Assembly (NCBI GenBank): GCA_024180945.1
Contig: JAKSGN010000020.1
Location: 434,001 to 498,000, forward strand
DNA: 64,000 nt
Reading direction: 5' to 3'
From: Macrophomina tecta
Taxonomy: Eukaryota; Ascomycota; Dothideomycetes; Botryosphaeriales; Botryosphaeriaceae
Shown here: positions 10,851 through 21,649 of the stretch, piece by piece
Layout: each line of letters begins with the position of its first letter
Numbering within the stretch: the stretch's first letter is position 1
Program-made: the position numbers and the translations under genes
Notes under the pieces: model-generated
Told to the model about the DNA's origin: nothing
Databases searched by the model: none
The model's input: the letters and a program-made list of their open reading frames with translations, nothing else

Positions 10851-11898
10851 TCATGGGCATATGTTGGATCTTCCCATATGCGCTTGCAAGTCTGAAGCCG
10901 TGTGTGAGTGAAACAGACCACGCCCTACGGATAGGGAGACATGGTCGAAAGCGCCGGCGGGTTGAGGGACGAAGTGGCAAAAAGGGATGGCGGTATGCGA
11001 ACGGCGTTGTTGTCTACCACCGTTACATTAAAGATTCAGACGCTATGCGCTTTCAGATAATACTCTCGCAAATGCAGACTTGAAGAAAAGGTGGTGAAGT
11101 GCATCAAGAAGACGCGCTAGAAGACGCTGATAGTCGAGTACACAAGCCATCTCCACACTCCATGATCAAGCAACACCACTACTGTTCTAAAGAGATCTAC
11201 AAGATAAGCCCCCAAAGTATCGCCACGAGAAGCGGAGCAAGGACGGGCAATGCGGCGTTTGACCAGATGGAAATTTTGAGTCCTCTTTTTTTTTTCCTTT
11301 TTTTTATCAACAACAAATAAACTACTCATACGCTTGAATGAAAGCTTCACTGCCCGCTATAGAGCATCACTATCAATATCCTGGACAGACCATGTGCCGC
11401 TCGTCTCAGAAACCCAGTCAGCATACTCTTCTTTGTGCAACTGACCGCGACCGCGAAAGAGCCCACAAGCCGTCCCGATTGGCGAAGTCCAGCGTCTCGC
11501 CCAACACCGCCGTGTCAGCCCCCACGCCACGCTGCCACCAATCCAGACCTTCGTACTACCGTCGAAGCTTGCTCAGCCCAATCGCCAAGCCCGCGCTGCT
11601 TAGCGTGCAGCAAATAAGAAAATAGTCAGGAAAAGCTTCTCAACGCTCGAATCAGGGCTGCATCCTGCCAGTCTACCTGCTTTCTGCACAGCCTGCGTCA
11701 TGACACAGGCCGGATTGCGTTTTTACCTGCTGTGGTCTCCGATATCCTGTATAAAGTTTCGTGTGACGAGCCATCTTCTCTGCACCACACCTGCCTACAA
11801 GAAGCTCAGACCTCCCGATCTCACGATAACCATCTGTTTTTGTACCACAGTTTTGACCCAATTGACAAACACGGCTTAAAAAAAAAAAAAAAATCATA
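10851..11898. other. Intergenic
   Basis: No recognisable gene. Short frames only. Contains T-rich stretches near 11285-11305 and an A17 run (11878-11894) just before the small secreted-protein start. Confidence 0.5.
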
Positions 11899-12162
11899 AT
11901 GGCATCTAACGCCCCCACCCGCACCACCTCGGCCCTCCTCGCCCTCCTCGTCATCGTCCAAGCCCTCCTCCCTCTTGTTGCCGCCGACCCCGTCCCGGAG
12001 GCCGCACCGGACCCCGCTCCCAAAAAATCGAAGGGCGGTAGCACCGCAAACGGCACCAGCACGAACGAGAACGAGAGCATGGCCGCCTTCACCGCAGACT
12101 TTCCCGACATATTCATGGTCGGCACGAGTCTCCTGACTTTCCTCGCTTCGAGGCTTTGGTAA
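11899..12162 (+). CDS. Small secreted or surface protein candidate
   Basis: Single exon, 87 aa, not recognised. A classical signal peptide is visible (TTSALLALLVIVQALLPLVAADP), then a Pro/Ala/Lys-rich stretch, two N-glycosylation sequons (NGTS, NES), and a hydrophobic C-terminus (IFMVGTSLLTFLASRLW) that could be a GPI-anchor signal or a membrane segment. Codon choice is strongly C-ending (Ala GCC, Thr ACC, Leu CTC), unlike random sequence here, which supports coding. ATG context is CATAATGG, 4 nt after an A17 run. No introns are needed. It might be an effector-like or cell-wall protein, but nothing in the sequence shows a function. Confidence 0.55.
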   Translation: MASNAPTRTTSALLALLVIVQALLPLVAADPVPEAAPDPAPKKSKGGSTANGTSTNENESMAAFTADFPDIFMVGTSLLTFLASRLW

Positions 12163-12768
12163 CGAGTGTTCAGACTACATGTGAGTTTGATTAGGATGGA
12201 AAAAAAAAAAAATGACATGAGCGTTATTGAGATGCAAAAGCTGACCACGATAGGAGGGACTAGTATATCAATGAGTCCAGGGTAATTGGATGACCAGAGG
12301 TGGGCTCACTTATACGATTTACGACTTCTGAATGCTATTTCTCGGAGGTGCGGCTTCATAGAGTTATTTTATTTGCAGCGATGGCGAACAGGCGTACTAT
12401 ACACGGTCTCCTTCCGTCCACTCATATATACATACAAGTTCATGTCACTTTTCGTCCCCTCGAAACTCAATACGCCTCCCATACCAAAAGCATCCTTGAG
12501 GCAACCGCAACACATCAAGATATCCAGAAAGCCATGCGATTGAATCGATGACAGAATATCCGCTGCCGTGCTAGCAGTACTTGTAGAAAAAGAGAATATC
12601 GTAGTAGCCCTTAACAGGCCGAAAGCATCCCAGCCCATAAATATGCACACGAATTGAATGCACTAACCTCCCTGCACCAAACAACGTCAAGCCCGTCGCC
12701 CAAACCACCTCCTCATTCCCAACCACATCAACCGGGTACGTCCTCCCCACCGCACTTCTCACTAACAC
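12163..12768. other. Intergenic, convergent 3' flanks
   Basis: A13 run at 12200-12212. On the minus strand, 12571-12768 has an open frame that could be an alternative last exon of the arylsulfotransferase-like gene (splice GTGAGT near 12770 to an AG near 12740), but the simple stop at 12769-12771 is preferred. Confidence 0.4.
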
Positions 12769-14716
12769 TCACGCACCACCCGCATCAGCATACCCCGTCG
12801 CCTCCGGACACCGCACCTCATCACAGCTATCCGCATACAGCGCATTCGGCACAAACGTCCTTAACGCCTCACTCTTCGCTAGCACGTTACCCCCCTCATC
12901 CAAGGCCTCGACTGCAACCCACGCACTGAACCCGTCCGCCATGAACCCGGTCTCGAACCCGGCCTTTTCCGTCTCGCCCAACACCGTCCCCACACTCCCC
13001 TTGTCGTCCCCGCCCAAGAACCGCCACGACTTCACCTCCGTCGCGCCATTCCACGAGACGAACAGCGCCGTGCGCGCGCTGTCGGTGTTATTCTTCGCGA
13101 ACGCATACACCGCCGGGAGAGTCTTTGGGGCAGCGGTCCAGTTGAACGACCAAGCGCGGTAGTTCATGACGGGGTAGGCGCCCCATGTAGCGTAGAGGAG
13201 AGGCGTGCCGTCGGCCTTGTGTTCGGACAGGGCGTCGACGTTGCCCCAGCCGTTGAAGATGTTGCCGTTGGGCAGGCGCTGGGTGTTGCCCTGGCTACTC
13301 GAGAGGATGCCGCCGCTCTGCGTGGGCGCGGTGATGCGGGAGAGCAGGGTGGCTTGGTGTGTCGTGTGATCGAGGGCGATGAGCATGGAGGAGGAGGCCG
13401 GAGAGGTGGTGTTAAAGCCGTTGGAAGCGTTGTCGTAGAGCGAGAGGAGCGTGTGCGTCGCGTTCTCCGAGACGAAACGCGCGTCGTGCTGGTACGAAAA
13501 GTTGAAGTTGGTGCAGGCGAAGTCGGTGTAGGGCCCACCGGCGCTGAGTGTCCAGATGATGCTGCCGTCCGTGGAGTTTATGTTGTAGAGCGAAGAGACG
13601 CTGCGGGCGGAGATGAGATAGGTGTTGGAGTAGGAGGACTTGTCGACGGAATTGATGTGGCTGTTGGGTTTTATTGTCAGTACTGCATTTTTCAGGGAGT
13701 CCTAGGAGCTTGAAAAAGCCCTGAGCTTGACAAATGAGATATGTGGCGCACATACAACCAGTCCCATGCCGTGCTCGGCAAGAGTCCCGTCCCAGAAGTG
13801 TCCGAAGAATTCGGCAGCACGTAAGAAGCGTTCAGCGGCACATGGTCAATGGCGCGCCACTCGAAGAGCATCTTGCCAGTCTCAATCTCGATCTCCTGAA
13901 ATGTGCCATCCTGGATATATCCGACACCAGTGGTGATGCCAAAATCTGCCAGGTCATACGGAATAGTCATATACGCAGTGACAAGCGCAGACTTCCCGTT
14001 ATCAATGACATTGAACTCGTGCATATCCACCGATGGAATACCACTGCCGCCGACCTCAACCGACTTAATGATCGAGTACGACTTGTCGAGGATCAGACCG
14101 TGGCCGCGAGCATACCCCTTCATCTGGTTGCCCTGCATGAAGCAGAGGTGGTCCTCACCATTGTACGTGCACACTTGCACATCGTGCGACGTCTCCGGGC
14201 CCGCGAAGCCGTAGCCGGACCAAATCAGGTTCTGTTGGGTGTTCTCGTTAGCAAATGCCCAGAATTGCGTGCTCGGGTGATCTCCGACTACTGACGCAAG
14301 ACTTATCGTAAATGTAAGGGGCCGATTGCGTAGCTCCATATGGCGCGATGAATATGTAACCTTAATTCCTTTATTTAGCAAGGTAGTCGATCATTATTCT
14401 GGGGAGGCGCCCGCGGCCCCCAAGCTTATTTGAAGTTACATACCGGGAGCAAGGCCGTCTTCTTGGATGGAGCAGTTGAGCGCTGGTGGCGTAAGGTCAG
14501 GTCGCTGTTCGCAAATAGCATGTCAACAGCCATATCTCAAGTTTTTTTTTTTTTTTTTTTTTTAAAAAAAAAAGGTTTTACAGGAGGAGCTCGTACGGTA
14601 TAGAAAGTAGAGAGCGGTTCGGTGATATTGTCTTGGGCAGCTGTCAGGGCGAAAAGGGAAAGGGCCGTAGCGGTGAGGGCATTGCGCGCTCTAGGCGCAT
14701 TGGCGAAAGCAACCAT
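12769..14716 (-). CDS. Secreted arylsulfotransferase-like (ASST) family protein
   Basis: Exons (minus): 14716-14597, 14504-14444, 14360-14296, 14231-13756, 13660-12769; 537 aa. The junctions rebuild family blocks: TFYT/RPDLTPPALN, LAPG/YIFIAPYGA, DKSC/NLIWSGYGFAGPETSHDVQV, WDWF/HINSVDKSSYSNTYLISAR. Residues 1-27 form a signal peptide. The rest is the beta-propeller-like fungal ASST domain (Arylsulfotran_2 type), with MHEFNVIDNG, GKMLFEWRAIDHVPL, QGNTQRLPNGNIFNGWG and ALFVSWNGATEVKSWRFLGG. Bacterial relatives move sulfate between phenols; for the fungal branch no activity is established, so substrate and reaction remain unknown. Several N-glycosylation sequons are present. The first intron contains a T22A10 tract. 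The gene stands alone with no sulfur-metabolism neighbours. Confidence 0.85.
14542..14573. repeat. T22A10 homopolymer tract inside intron 1 of the ASST-like gene
   Basis: Twenty-two T followed directly by ten A on the plus strand, within the intron 14505-14596. Such a self-complementary tract could fold in the pre-mRNA and is prone to length change. Confidence 0.85.
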
Positions 14717-17098
14717 GGTAAAGCAAAGACGCAAAAGCGCTGAACGAAGAGAGAATCACGTCAAAGAATGGCTGGATGGTGACAGAGCCAAAAGGAGCGA
14801 CTACCCGGCAAGTGCGAGTCTGGGCGTACAGGCGGTCTTTAATGGGCGAAAGCAGAAATAAGGATCCGCAGCTTCCTATATGAAAGCAGAAGGCCGGCTG
14901 AAGGAGGCCCGCAAAGCTGATCAGCGAGAAAGGCATGTGTCCACATCTTTTCCTTTTGAACGAAACGCTTGCGCCGGTTGGACGGGCAGAGGTCCGTCAT
15001 CGGCAGTGTTTGCTTGAATCCAGGGCTTGACACGGCGTGCAAGCAAATCAGGGTTAACATGGGGGCGAGGATGGTACGAGCCAACCACGAATAATGGTAA
15101 GAGCAGGAAGGTATCAGCCGCGTTGCTTGACGGTGCTTGATTGCGCGTTCCCATGTGCCGATTCAGGGGATTCAGGCGGGGAGATCCTGACAGTAGAAAC
15201 GACGATAGTGAGAAGCGCGGTGCCCTGCTGTCATCGCACACCCCTCCAAACGCTGTCAGCCAGTCGTGTGCCTTAGGGAGGGTGCGCAGCCGCCTGAGTT
15301 GGTCATAGCAGCGGGGGAATAGCAGCGGTTCGGAGCAGGAGAGCGGGAAAGTCGAGCGTGCGTTTCGAAACTTCTTCGGCCTGAACGCCGTGAAGATCGG
15401 CACGGTTCGACCATTGTTTCAAGGCGCGGTGGCATGTGTCGTCCCGGCGCAAACAGAAGACCATGGTCGCTGAATCTGCAGCAGTGATTTTGTTCCTTAA
15501 CCTTTTTTTTTTTTTTTTTTTTTTGGTCGTGCAATGCGCGAGACATCCGAGTACTACGGCCTGGCTTACTTGCATCCCATTACATACGCGAAGGGCACCC
15601 AATAGGGGCCTACTGTCAGACGGATAACTGCTGCACCAGTGCGATAATGAGATGCCGCTGGATTACGCATCATGTCCACAGTCGACCAAGCAGAGGCGGG
15701 CGGGAAGAGCACTATGAGTCTGACGGCATGGCGAATGTGGCGGCAAGGGAACTAAGGGCTCCCCCCAGCAAAACCATTCTCCCGAAACATCAGTGGGCAT
15801 ATGCGCGAGACGTGCTGTTGTTGCGATGAAAGTTGCGGTTATGGCTGACGTTTTTAATAAGCTCGTATACTTGGCTACAACATTTGACTTCAGCTACTGA
15901 AGCTAATCAGAGCCCCTTGGCGAGAGGTAAGCGTGTAGGCTACGTGGACATGATTTGGACCGCCTGGCGTCTCCGAGTCTTGAGCCTTCACCAGAATTTT
16001 TTCCAGGTTGAGTTGCGACTTGTCGATATGAATGACATGAGTGGAGGCATACCAAGCTCTTGACTCGATGGTTGTCGGTCTGCGCTGGCAGCGATGGGCG
16101 AAGATGGCGGCCTGGAAAGCACTCATGCTCAGGCCTCATCGCGGGGTCGGCAGGAAGAGAGCAGGCGCTGGTCCTTGGGTGCCTGCGAGGGGTGAATCAG
16201 CTGTTTACCGCCTGCGATCCCCCCTCCTCGCGGGTCCCCAGAGAGAAACTCGGGTCGTGAAGAAGGTAGCTCGAAGGAGGGGCAGGTGGTGCTGCGCAGC
16301 TCAACCCTGCTTGTCCCCTCGGCGATGTATAAGCATATGAGCGATTGAGTTGGTGCCAAGCACCAGGTTAGCGACCAACACGAGCCGTTCCTGGGGTGCG
16401 TCGCCTTCTTTTGGATCGAAGGCTCTTGGATCGAAGATTCACCCGACGATCCGGGTGGGGAGAGTCATGCCATCGCGGTGGAAAGACAGCGAAGGCCTGC
16501 GATCACCGCTAAAGCCTGCCCGCGCCCCACGTGTTGCGCCAACATGGTGTCCTTCTCGTCATTGCTAGCTTGCGTGCGTGCACCACGGTTCTTATAAAGG
16601 GCTGGCTGGCGCCCGCAGTTCGGCCGTTGACTCGTCTTTTTGATTACACTGTCGTCGCCCACCGGTCGTCTTTTTGTGACTAGGAAACTACGCCTAGCTC
16701 CCCCATGCCTTCAGGCATATCATATCGCAAGATGAGTGTCCCCGAGACCTCCAACCGAGCCCGCACCCGCAGGTGCCTATCTCTCGAAAGCAATGCCTTT
16801 TTCCCACCATCGGTTTTTTGTCCTCGACCTAGACCCAGAAGTCCAATCTGTCTGTCCCCGGACGAGCTTTCCGCCGTCCCAGCAATGATGATTAAAGAAA
16901 AAAGAAGAACACGCTCATGCCGGTATAGCTGAGAGGCCATGCAAAGAGCTCATGATCCTTTACAAGAGAAGGAAATGGTCGTAATCATGATGGCAGCACT
17001 GCTTCGTCCTACGAAGCCCGCCGCCAAAGAATCCAACTACGTCGCTACCCCTTCCCGGCAGTCGACCTCATGCTTGCGCCATCAACGAGATGACCGAC
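14717..17098. other. Gene-free stretch
   Basis: About 2.4 kb upstream of the ASST-like gene and downstream of the CCHC gene. T22 run at 15503-15524. Frames here are short and overlapping on both strands, with no family match. Nothing supported. Confidence 0.5.
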
Positions 17099-18089
17099 TT
17101 AGTTAGGGCAGGCAGCCTGAACGTGGCCGGGCTGCTTGCACTTGTAGCAGACACGCTCATTCGAGGTCTCGGACGGGCAGTCCCTCGAAAGGTGGCCAAC
17201 CTCGCCGCCTAGAGTAACGGGTTAGCAAGCTCAGACGCCAATCAGCAATTGACAGTACTTACAGTTGTAGCACTTCTGACCCTGGGTGCAGTCGCGCGAC
17301 ATGTGGCCGTAACCGCCGCACGAGTAGCAGGTCTGACCGCGAGGACCACCGAAGCCGCTGCCGCCGCCGTAGCCGCCGCCGAAGCCACCGCCGTACGAGT
17401 TGCAGTTGCGGGCAATGTGGCCGACCTTGCCGCACTTGTAGCACTCCTGGCCAGCACCCATACCGGGAGCACCACCCTCGGGGCACTCACGAGATAGGTG
17501 ACCGACCTTGCCGCAGCGGTAGCAAGGCTTCTCAGCCTGGGGCTGCTGGCAGTCCCTGCTCAAGTGGCCCTGCTCACCACAGTTGTAGCAAGTGGGGTTG
17601 CCCTTGGTGGGGCAGTCCCTGGCCTGGTGGGAGGTGTCGCCGCCTTCTCTTCGATTAGCTAAAGTTTCCTCGGCTTGGGCGCAGAGGTGAATGCGGTTAT
17701 AGGCGCGGGCGACATTGGCCCCAGACGCGACAACGACGATGGGCAGAGGACAGGATACACAAGGTGGTAGGAGAGGTAAGCGGGTCACAAAAGGTCACGT
17801 CGGAGCGCGGTGCCCTGGTCGGTCGCTGTGCGTTCACCCATGAGGCTGGGCTTGCGCATGGTGCACGACCAAGGCTACTCGTTGCGGCGTCAGGGAGACT
17901 CCACTCGGATCTACAGCTCAACGAACCGTCCCCGCTGCGTGTGAGAGCTTAATGCGAATTTTGTATGGAGTGTGCGTGCGAAAGACAGGCGGGCAGACGC
18001 AGCGCCTTGGCGGGTGTCGCGCGTGCGCAAGGAGAAGGGCAGGACGTACAGTTGTAGCAGCCGCGGGCAGGAGGGGCGGAGAAATCCAT
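17099..18089 (-). CDS. CCHC zinc-knuckle nucleic-acid-binding protein (Gis2/Byr3/CNBP type)
   Basis: Exons (minus): 18089-18050, 17643-17263, 17208-17099; 176 aa. Seven C-x2-C-x4-H-x4-C knuckles are read: CYNCGDTSHQARDC, CYNCGEQGHLSRDC, CYRCGKVGHLSREC, CYKCGKVGHIARNC, CYSCGGYGHMSRDC, CYNCGEVGHLSRDC and CYKCKQPGHVQAAC, with a Gly-rich linker between knuckles 4 and 5. Members bind G-rich single-stranded DNA or RNA and act in translation and stress responses, mainly in the cytoplasm. The start MDFSAPPARG is short but precedes the first knuckle directly. Intron 1 is long for this genome (406 nt). Both introns are phase 1 and split the codon of the second Cys of a knuckle after the same sequence TGCTACAACT, so exon 2 is a symmetric 1-1 exon holding most of knuckles 1 to 6. 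Confidence 0.93.
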
Positions 18090-19599
18090 GGTGAGGTTGG
18101 AGTGGTGTGGTGACGTTCGGAGTCTGGAGCGGCGTCAGTGAGGCAAGAAGTGGGAGGCGGGCAGGCTGGCGCGAGGCGCTCGATGGCGTACCGAGGTGTG
18201 GAGTTGGATGGGCAGAGGGTGAAATGGCGCGAAAAAGTTGTGTGCCGTGCAGAGGAGTGGATCTTGAGGCGGCAGGAAGGGCAGAAGTGCTGCTTTATAA
18301 ATGAAGGAGAGAGGCAAAAACAGGAACGGTGGGTGCGTGCCGCATGGGCGCTAGTTCCGCGGCGGCGGAGGGACGTCGGGCTATCCGCTAGGCGAGTAGT
18401 ATCTTTTGGTCGGTTTGCTCACCCAAAAGAAATGCAAGCGCCGAGTATGCAGCTGCGAGAGCGTTTGAGGTAGACAGCCTCTGGCTCACCTACCGCCTGC
18501 CGCTGGTTGGTGGAGTCTCGGACTGCCTGGATCTGCCCTCCCCGCCGCGAGCTTTGATGCCCGCGCAGCCAAGTGGATCCCGCCCGCTCGAGCAAATGTT
18601 GTGCAGGCCAGGGCAACCCACTACCCGCGGTTGAGGCTCGTGACGGAGATGGTCGTACAGCAGCTGTCAGCCCTGGATGCACGTGCCAATGGCCCGCCAC
18701 CGCGCAAGGCTCTAGAAGATGGTGCAAAGGCGCGAACACATGCGCAGGGAGCTGCAGCGTCGTCGTCGGGATGATTGTGTCAAGAATTGCTGATGACATT
18801 CACCATCCGGACCACTGCGTCAACTCTGCATGCTTAGGGCATGTTTCAACGGACACCGCCCCCGTTCCCGTGCGGTGAATCCTGAGCTGCGAGCGTTGCT
18901 TGTGGAGTTCAATGGGGAGGTCAAGGCGCTGGAGGGCTGTGGAGGAGAGCGTGTAAAGCTATATGCGTTGCCTACGACGTTGGTTAACATAGCTGATGGG
19001 CAGTCGAAGCAGTTATCCAGCCATGAACGCTCAACAGCCTTTGCCGCAGACAACTGCTCCAATACCTACTCTCTAGATTCTGCCCCGTACGTTGAGCGGC
19101 CAACGCTTTTACCTCTCCGTGCATCAGGCTGGGCTACTGGTGACGGTTCTGGACCTCAGGTGGCAACAAAACCTGCGCTGGATGCGAGGGGATTTCCATA
19201 CTCTGATTGGCGATTAATGTAATCAGAAACGGTCAAGCTCCTACGAAACATGCCCAGTATTCCACTTTAAGTTCATGTACCTCCGGGCGTGTGTCCCGTT
19301 CCGTGCCGCTCACGAATGTTTCTTGTATCGCAGCGTTTTCGCCGCTCGTCCTTGTCGCGAACTTGATGTGCGGATGGTAGGATCCTGGAAGCTGAAGGTA
19401 GGTATTTGCAGTTGAGATTCTCTCGCTGAGCAATAGACCGCTGGATCCTCGGAACGTTCTTTCTCGGGCAAATATTGTAATGACGTCAGCTTATACGCCT
19501 CAGCACGACACACTGCCCCTCAAGGCCACCATCTTCACAAAAAGGCGGACGCGGATCTCCACAGACACTTATTTTCCTCTGCACCCAGAGGGATCGTCT
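18090..19599. other. Upstream region of the CCHC gene and spacer
   Basis: About 1.5 kb. The first few hundred bases are the presumed promoter and leader of the CCHC gene. The 130-codon frame at 18830-19222 (plus) has no recognised family and no clear codon bias; left uncalled. Confidence 0.45.
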
Positions 19600-21313
19600 C
19601 TAGGTGAAATCGTACACAACTAACGCTTGGCTCCCTTCGTTTCGTTCTCGCAATATAATCACCTGCTCCTCATCAAACCCAATCCAGCCTTTCGTCACTG
19701 CCACCTCATCGAGGTTTCGTTCAAGAGGGGATCCAAGTCCGGCGCTAATATGGTCCGCATTGTGGTGGAAAGATGTCGAATCCGCGGCGGAGGAGATTCT
19801 ATTCTCGGGTCTGATCCTGATACTCAGCTTTCCAGAGGGGTTGCGTCTTCTGCTCGCCGAGGAAACCATGCCTCCTTCCAGTTCCCAAACTCGCAGCTCG
19901 TCGCCGCGCGAGCTTACCGAAACTGCTTTGCCCCGGCCGCCTACATGAGCTCCTGAAACCGATGAAGTGTGACCCCATAACCTTGTGCCCGGGCTGATGC
20001 TCAACGAGGAACCTGTGGAGGTGACCATGTAAAATGTTAAAGTATTGTCCGGGTGGGAGCTGAGGAGGTACGGATGCGTGTACGACAGTGAGGATGGTTT
20101 TGAACGTATGGGACCTGATTCTGCCGGGGTACCTGGGTCCGATGCTCCACCAGGAGATGGCGGCAAATTCCGACTTGACGAGAGGATCTGGAAGCCGGAG
20201 TGGTCTGCTGACGCAAGCCGCGAATCTAACAGTTTTCCATCCGAAGTGATACGTATCTCTTGGATACCGACAGACCATCCGGAAAAGTAGGTGGGTAATG
20301 AGTATGCAATGGATGCCACGATACTTTGAGATGATTGCCGGATAGAGAGTGATAACGGCGGCCAAACAGTATGCGACCTTAGGGAGTAGAGTAACCGAGG
20401 CGGATCAAGTATTTCTTGAGTACATGCTTCCAGTGGCTTACTGGAGAATTTGTATAGGGATAATAATTGCATTCCTGTCATCGTTAAGAGGTAAGGATAG
20501 GCAAAGGATAGAGCCGATAGCATGCCGTTAGAAGACGCCGGATGGGTATATATTCGAGTAAAGTTCATGGTAGATCTGGCGAGGCAAAAAATGTTAAAGC
20601 TCCCATCTTCGTATCCAACGACAACCCGTTGAGTCATGGAGTCCCCATCATCGGTGTCAACGGCTAGGGCAGTAGGCGCAGACTGCCGGCGCTCTTTGTT
20701 CTTCTCAAGCGGAATGCTCGCCAGGAGACTCCGATCTTTCTTTGTAGACCAGGCGCGTAGTCCAGCTATCGCGTCAGCAGTATATATGGTTCCGTCATGT
20801 AGATGGACTAGCACCGGGGGGACCGGTGGCGCCTCTGACAACGGAATCTCAGCGACATCGCAGCTTCCTCGCGACCAGTTGTGGCGCAATTTGTACTGCC
20901 TCTTCCAATTTGTTTCCTTGCCTCTTCTGACCAAATTTGCCTCGTCTAGCCATTTCGATACTTTCGAAGAAAAGTGAAGGTGATCGGGTGTATTCGCGTC
21001 TTTGATGCCGGGTAATCGCGACGCGCGAGGTCTCACGAAGCGGTTATAGTAGGCAGCCTTCCAAAGTTGGTGATCGCCAGCGATGGCGGAGAAGCGTCTA
21101 CATACTCTATAGGCCTGTTAATACTGCCATGTTAGCAGTTATAGAAGTCGCTTACCTTTGACAAACGTTCAGCGTGGTTACGGGTACGTATGAAAGTATG
21201 CGCAACAGAAGTTCATCGCTGAGTCGTGAGAGCTGATCCGGGCTTGAATTTCGCCCACGTTTCGCCGGAGGAAGCACTTGCTCATCGTCGTTATCTGCGC
21301 GGCGCTTGACCAT
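19600..21313 (-). CDS. F-box protein with WD40-like propeller region
   Basis: Exons (minus): 21313-21156 and 21106-19600; 554 aa. After a basic N-terminus with a likely nuclear signal (PPAKRGR), the F-box runs from about residue 27 to 70: LSRLSDELLLRILSYVPVTTLNVCQ/RVCRRFSAIAGDHQLWKAAYYNRF. The intron (GTAAGC..CTATAG) falls inside the F-box; the nearer AG at 21114 would break the frame, so the AG at 21107 is used. The remainder has degenerate WD/propeller strands such as TIYTADAIAGLRAWSTKK, RVVVGYEDGSFNIF and GDELRVWELEG. F-box proteins recruit substrates to SCF ubiquitin ligases through Skp1. The target is unknown. An alternative start at 21346 would add 11 residues. Confidence 0.78.
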
Positions 21314-21649
21314 GGTAAGGACTGGGCGGCCAGCGGCGACTCGCATGCGATGGAGATGTTGGGGAAGGTATCTCGGAGCTTCGGCTTCGGGTTCGTTATC
21401 GATTGCGCCTCCCCAGGTTGCACGTGCAGCGCGTCATCACAATGGCGTCGCGACGTGGTGTGGCGCGCCAAGTCTGTAGGCAGAAACGCGTAGTGTTACT
21501 TCGACCGCCACAAGTCATACTCAGCGCCATCCCACGCCCTCCTATCACGCTGCCTTCTCTCGTTTCGCCGCCTTAAACTCAAAGACACTCTCCTTCAACT
21601 CAGATCGCGAGCGTGACGCGTAATGTCGCGTCGTTAACTTCATATAGTC
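21314..21649. promoter_or_regulatory. 336-bp bidirectional promoter between the F-box gene and SAE2, with two ACGCGT boxes
   Basis: The two starts (21313 minus, 21650 plus) leave only 336 bp for both promoters. Perfect ACGCGT hexamers are at 21486-21491 and 21616-21621, and CGCG words are frequent. These match the MCB element bound by MBF at G1/S in yeasts. Regulation is inference. Confidence 0.5.

Noticed and set aside
12571..12768. Extra last exon for the ASST-like gene
   Set aside because: Splice sites exist and keep frame, but the added residues do not resemble the family end that I know; the simple stop is kept.
3365..14716. Secondary-metabolite or sulfur cluster from the peptidase, THEM6-like and ASST-like genes
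   Set aside because: No synthase, tailoring oxidase, transporter or cluster regulator is present, and housekeeping genes lie between them.
18830..19222. 130-codon plus frame
   Set aside because: Some coding-like look but no family, no signal peptide and no codon bias; left as unsupported.
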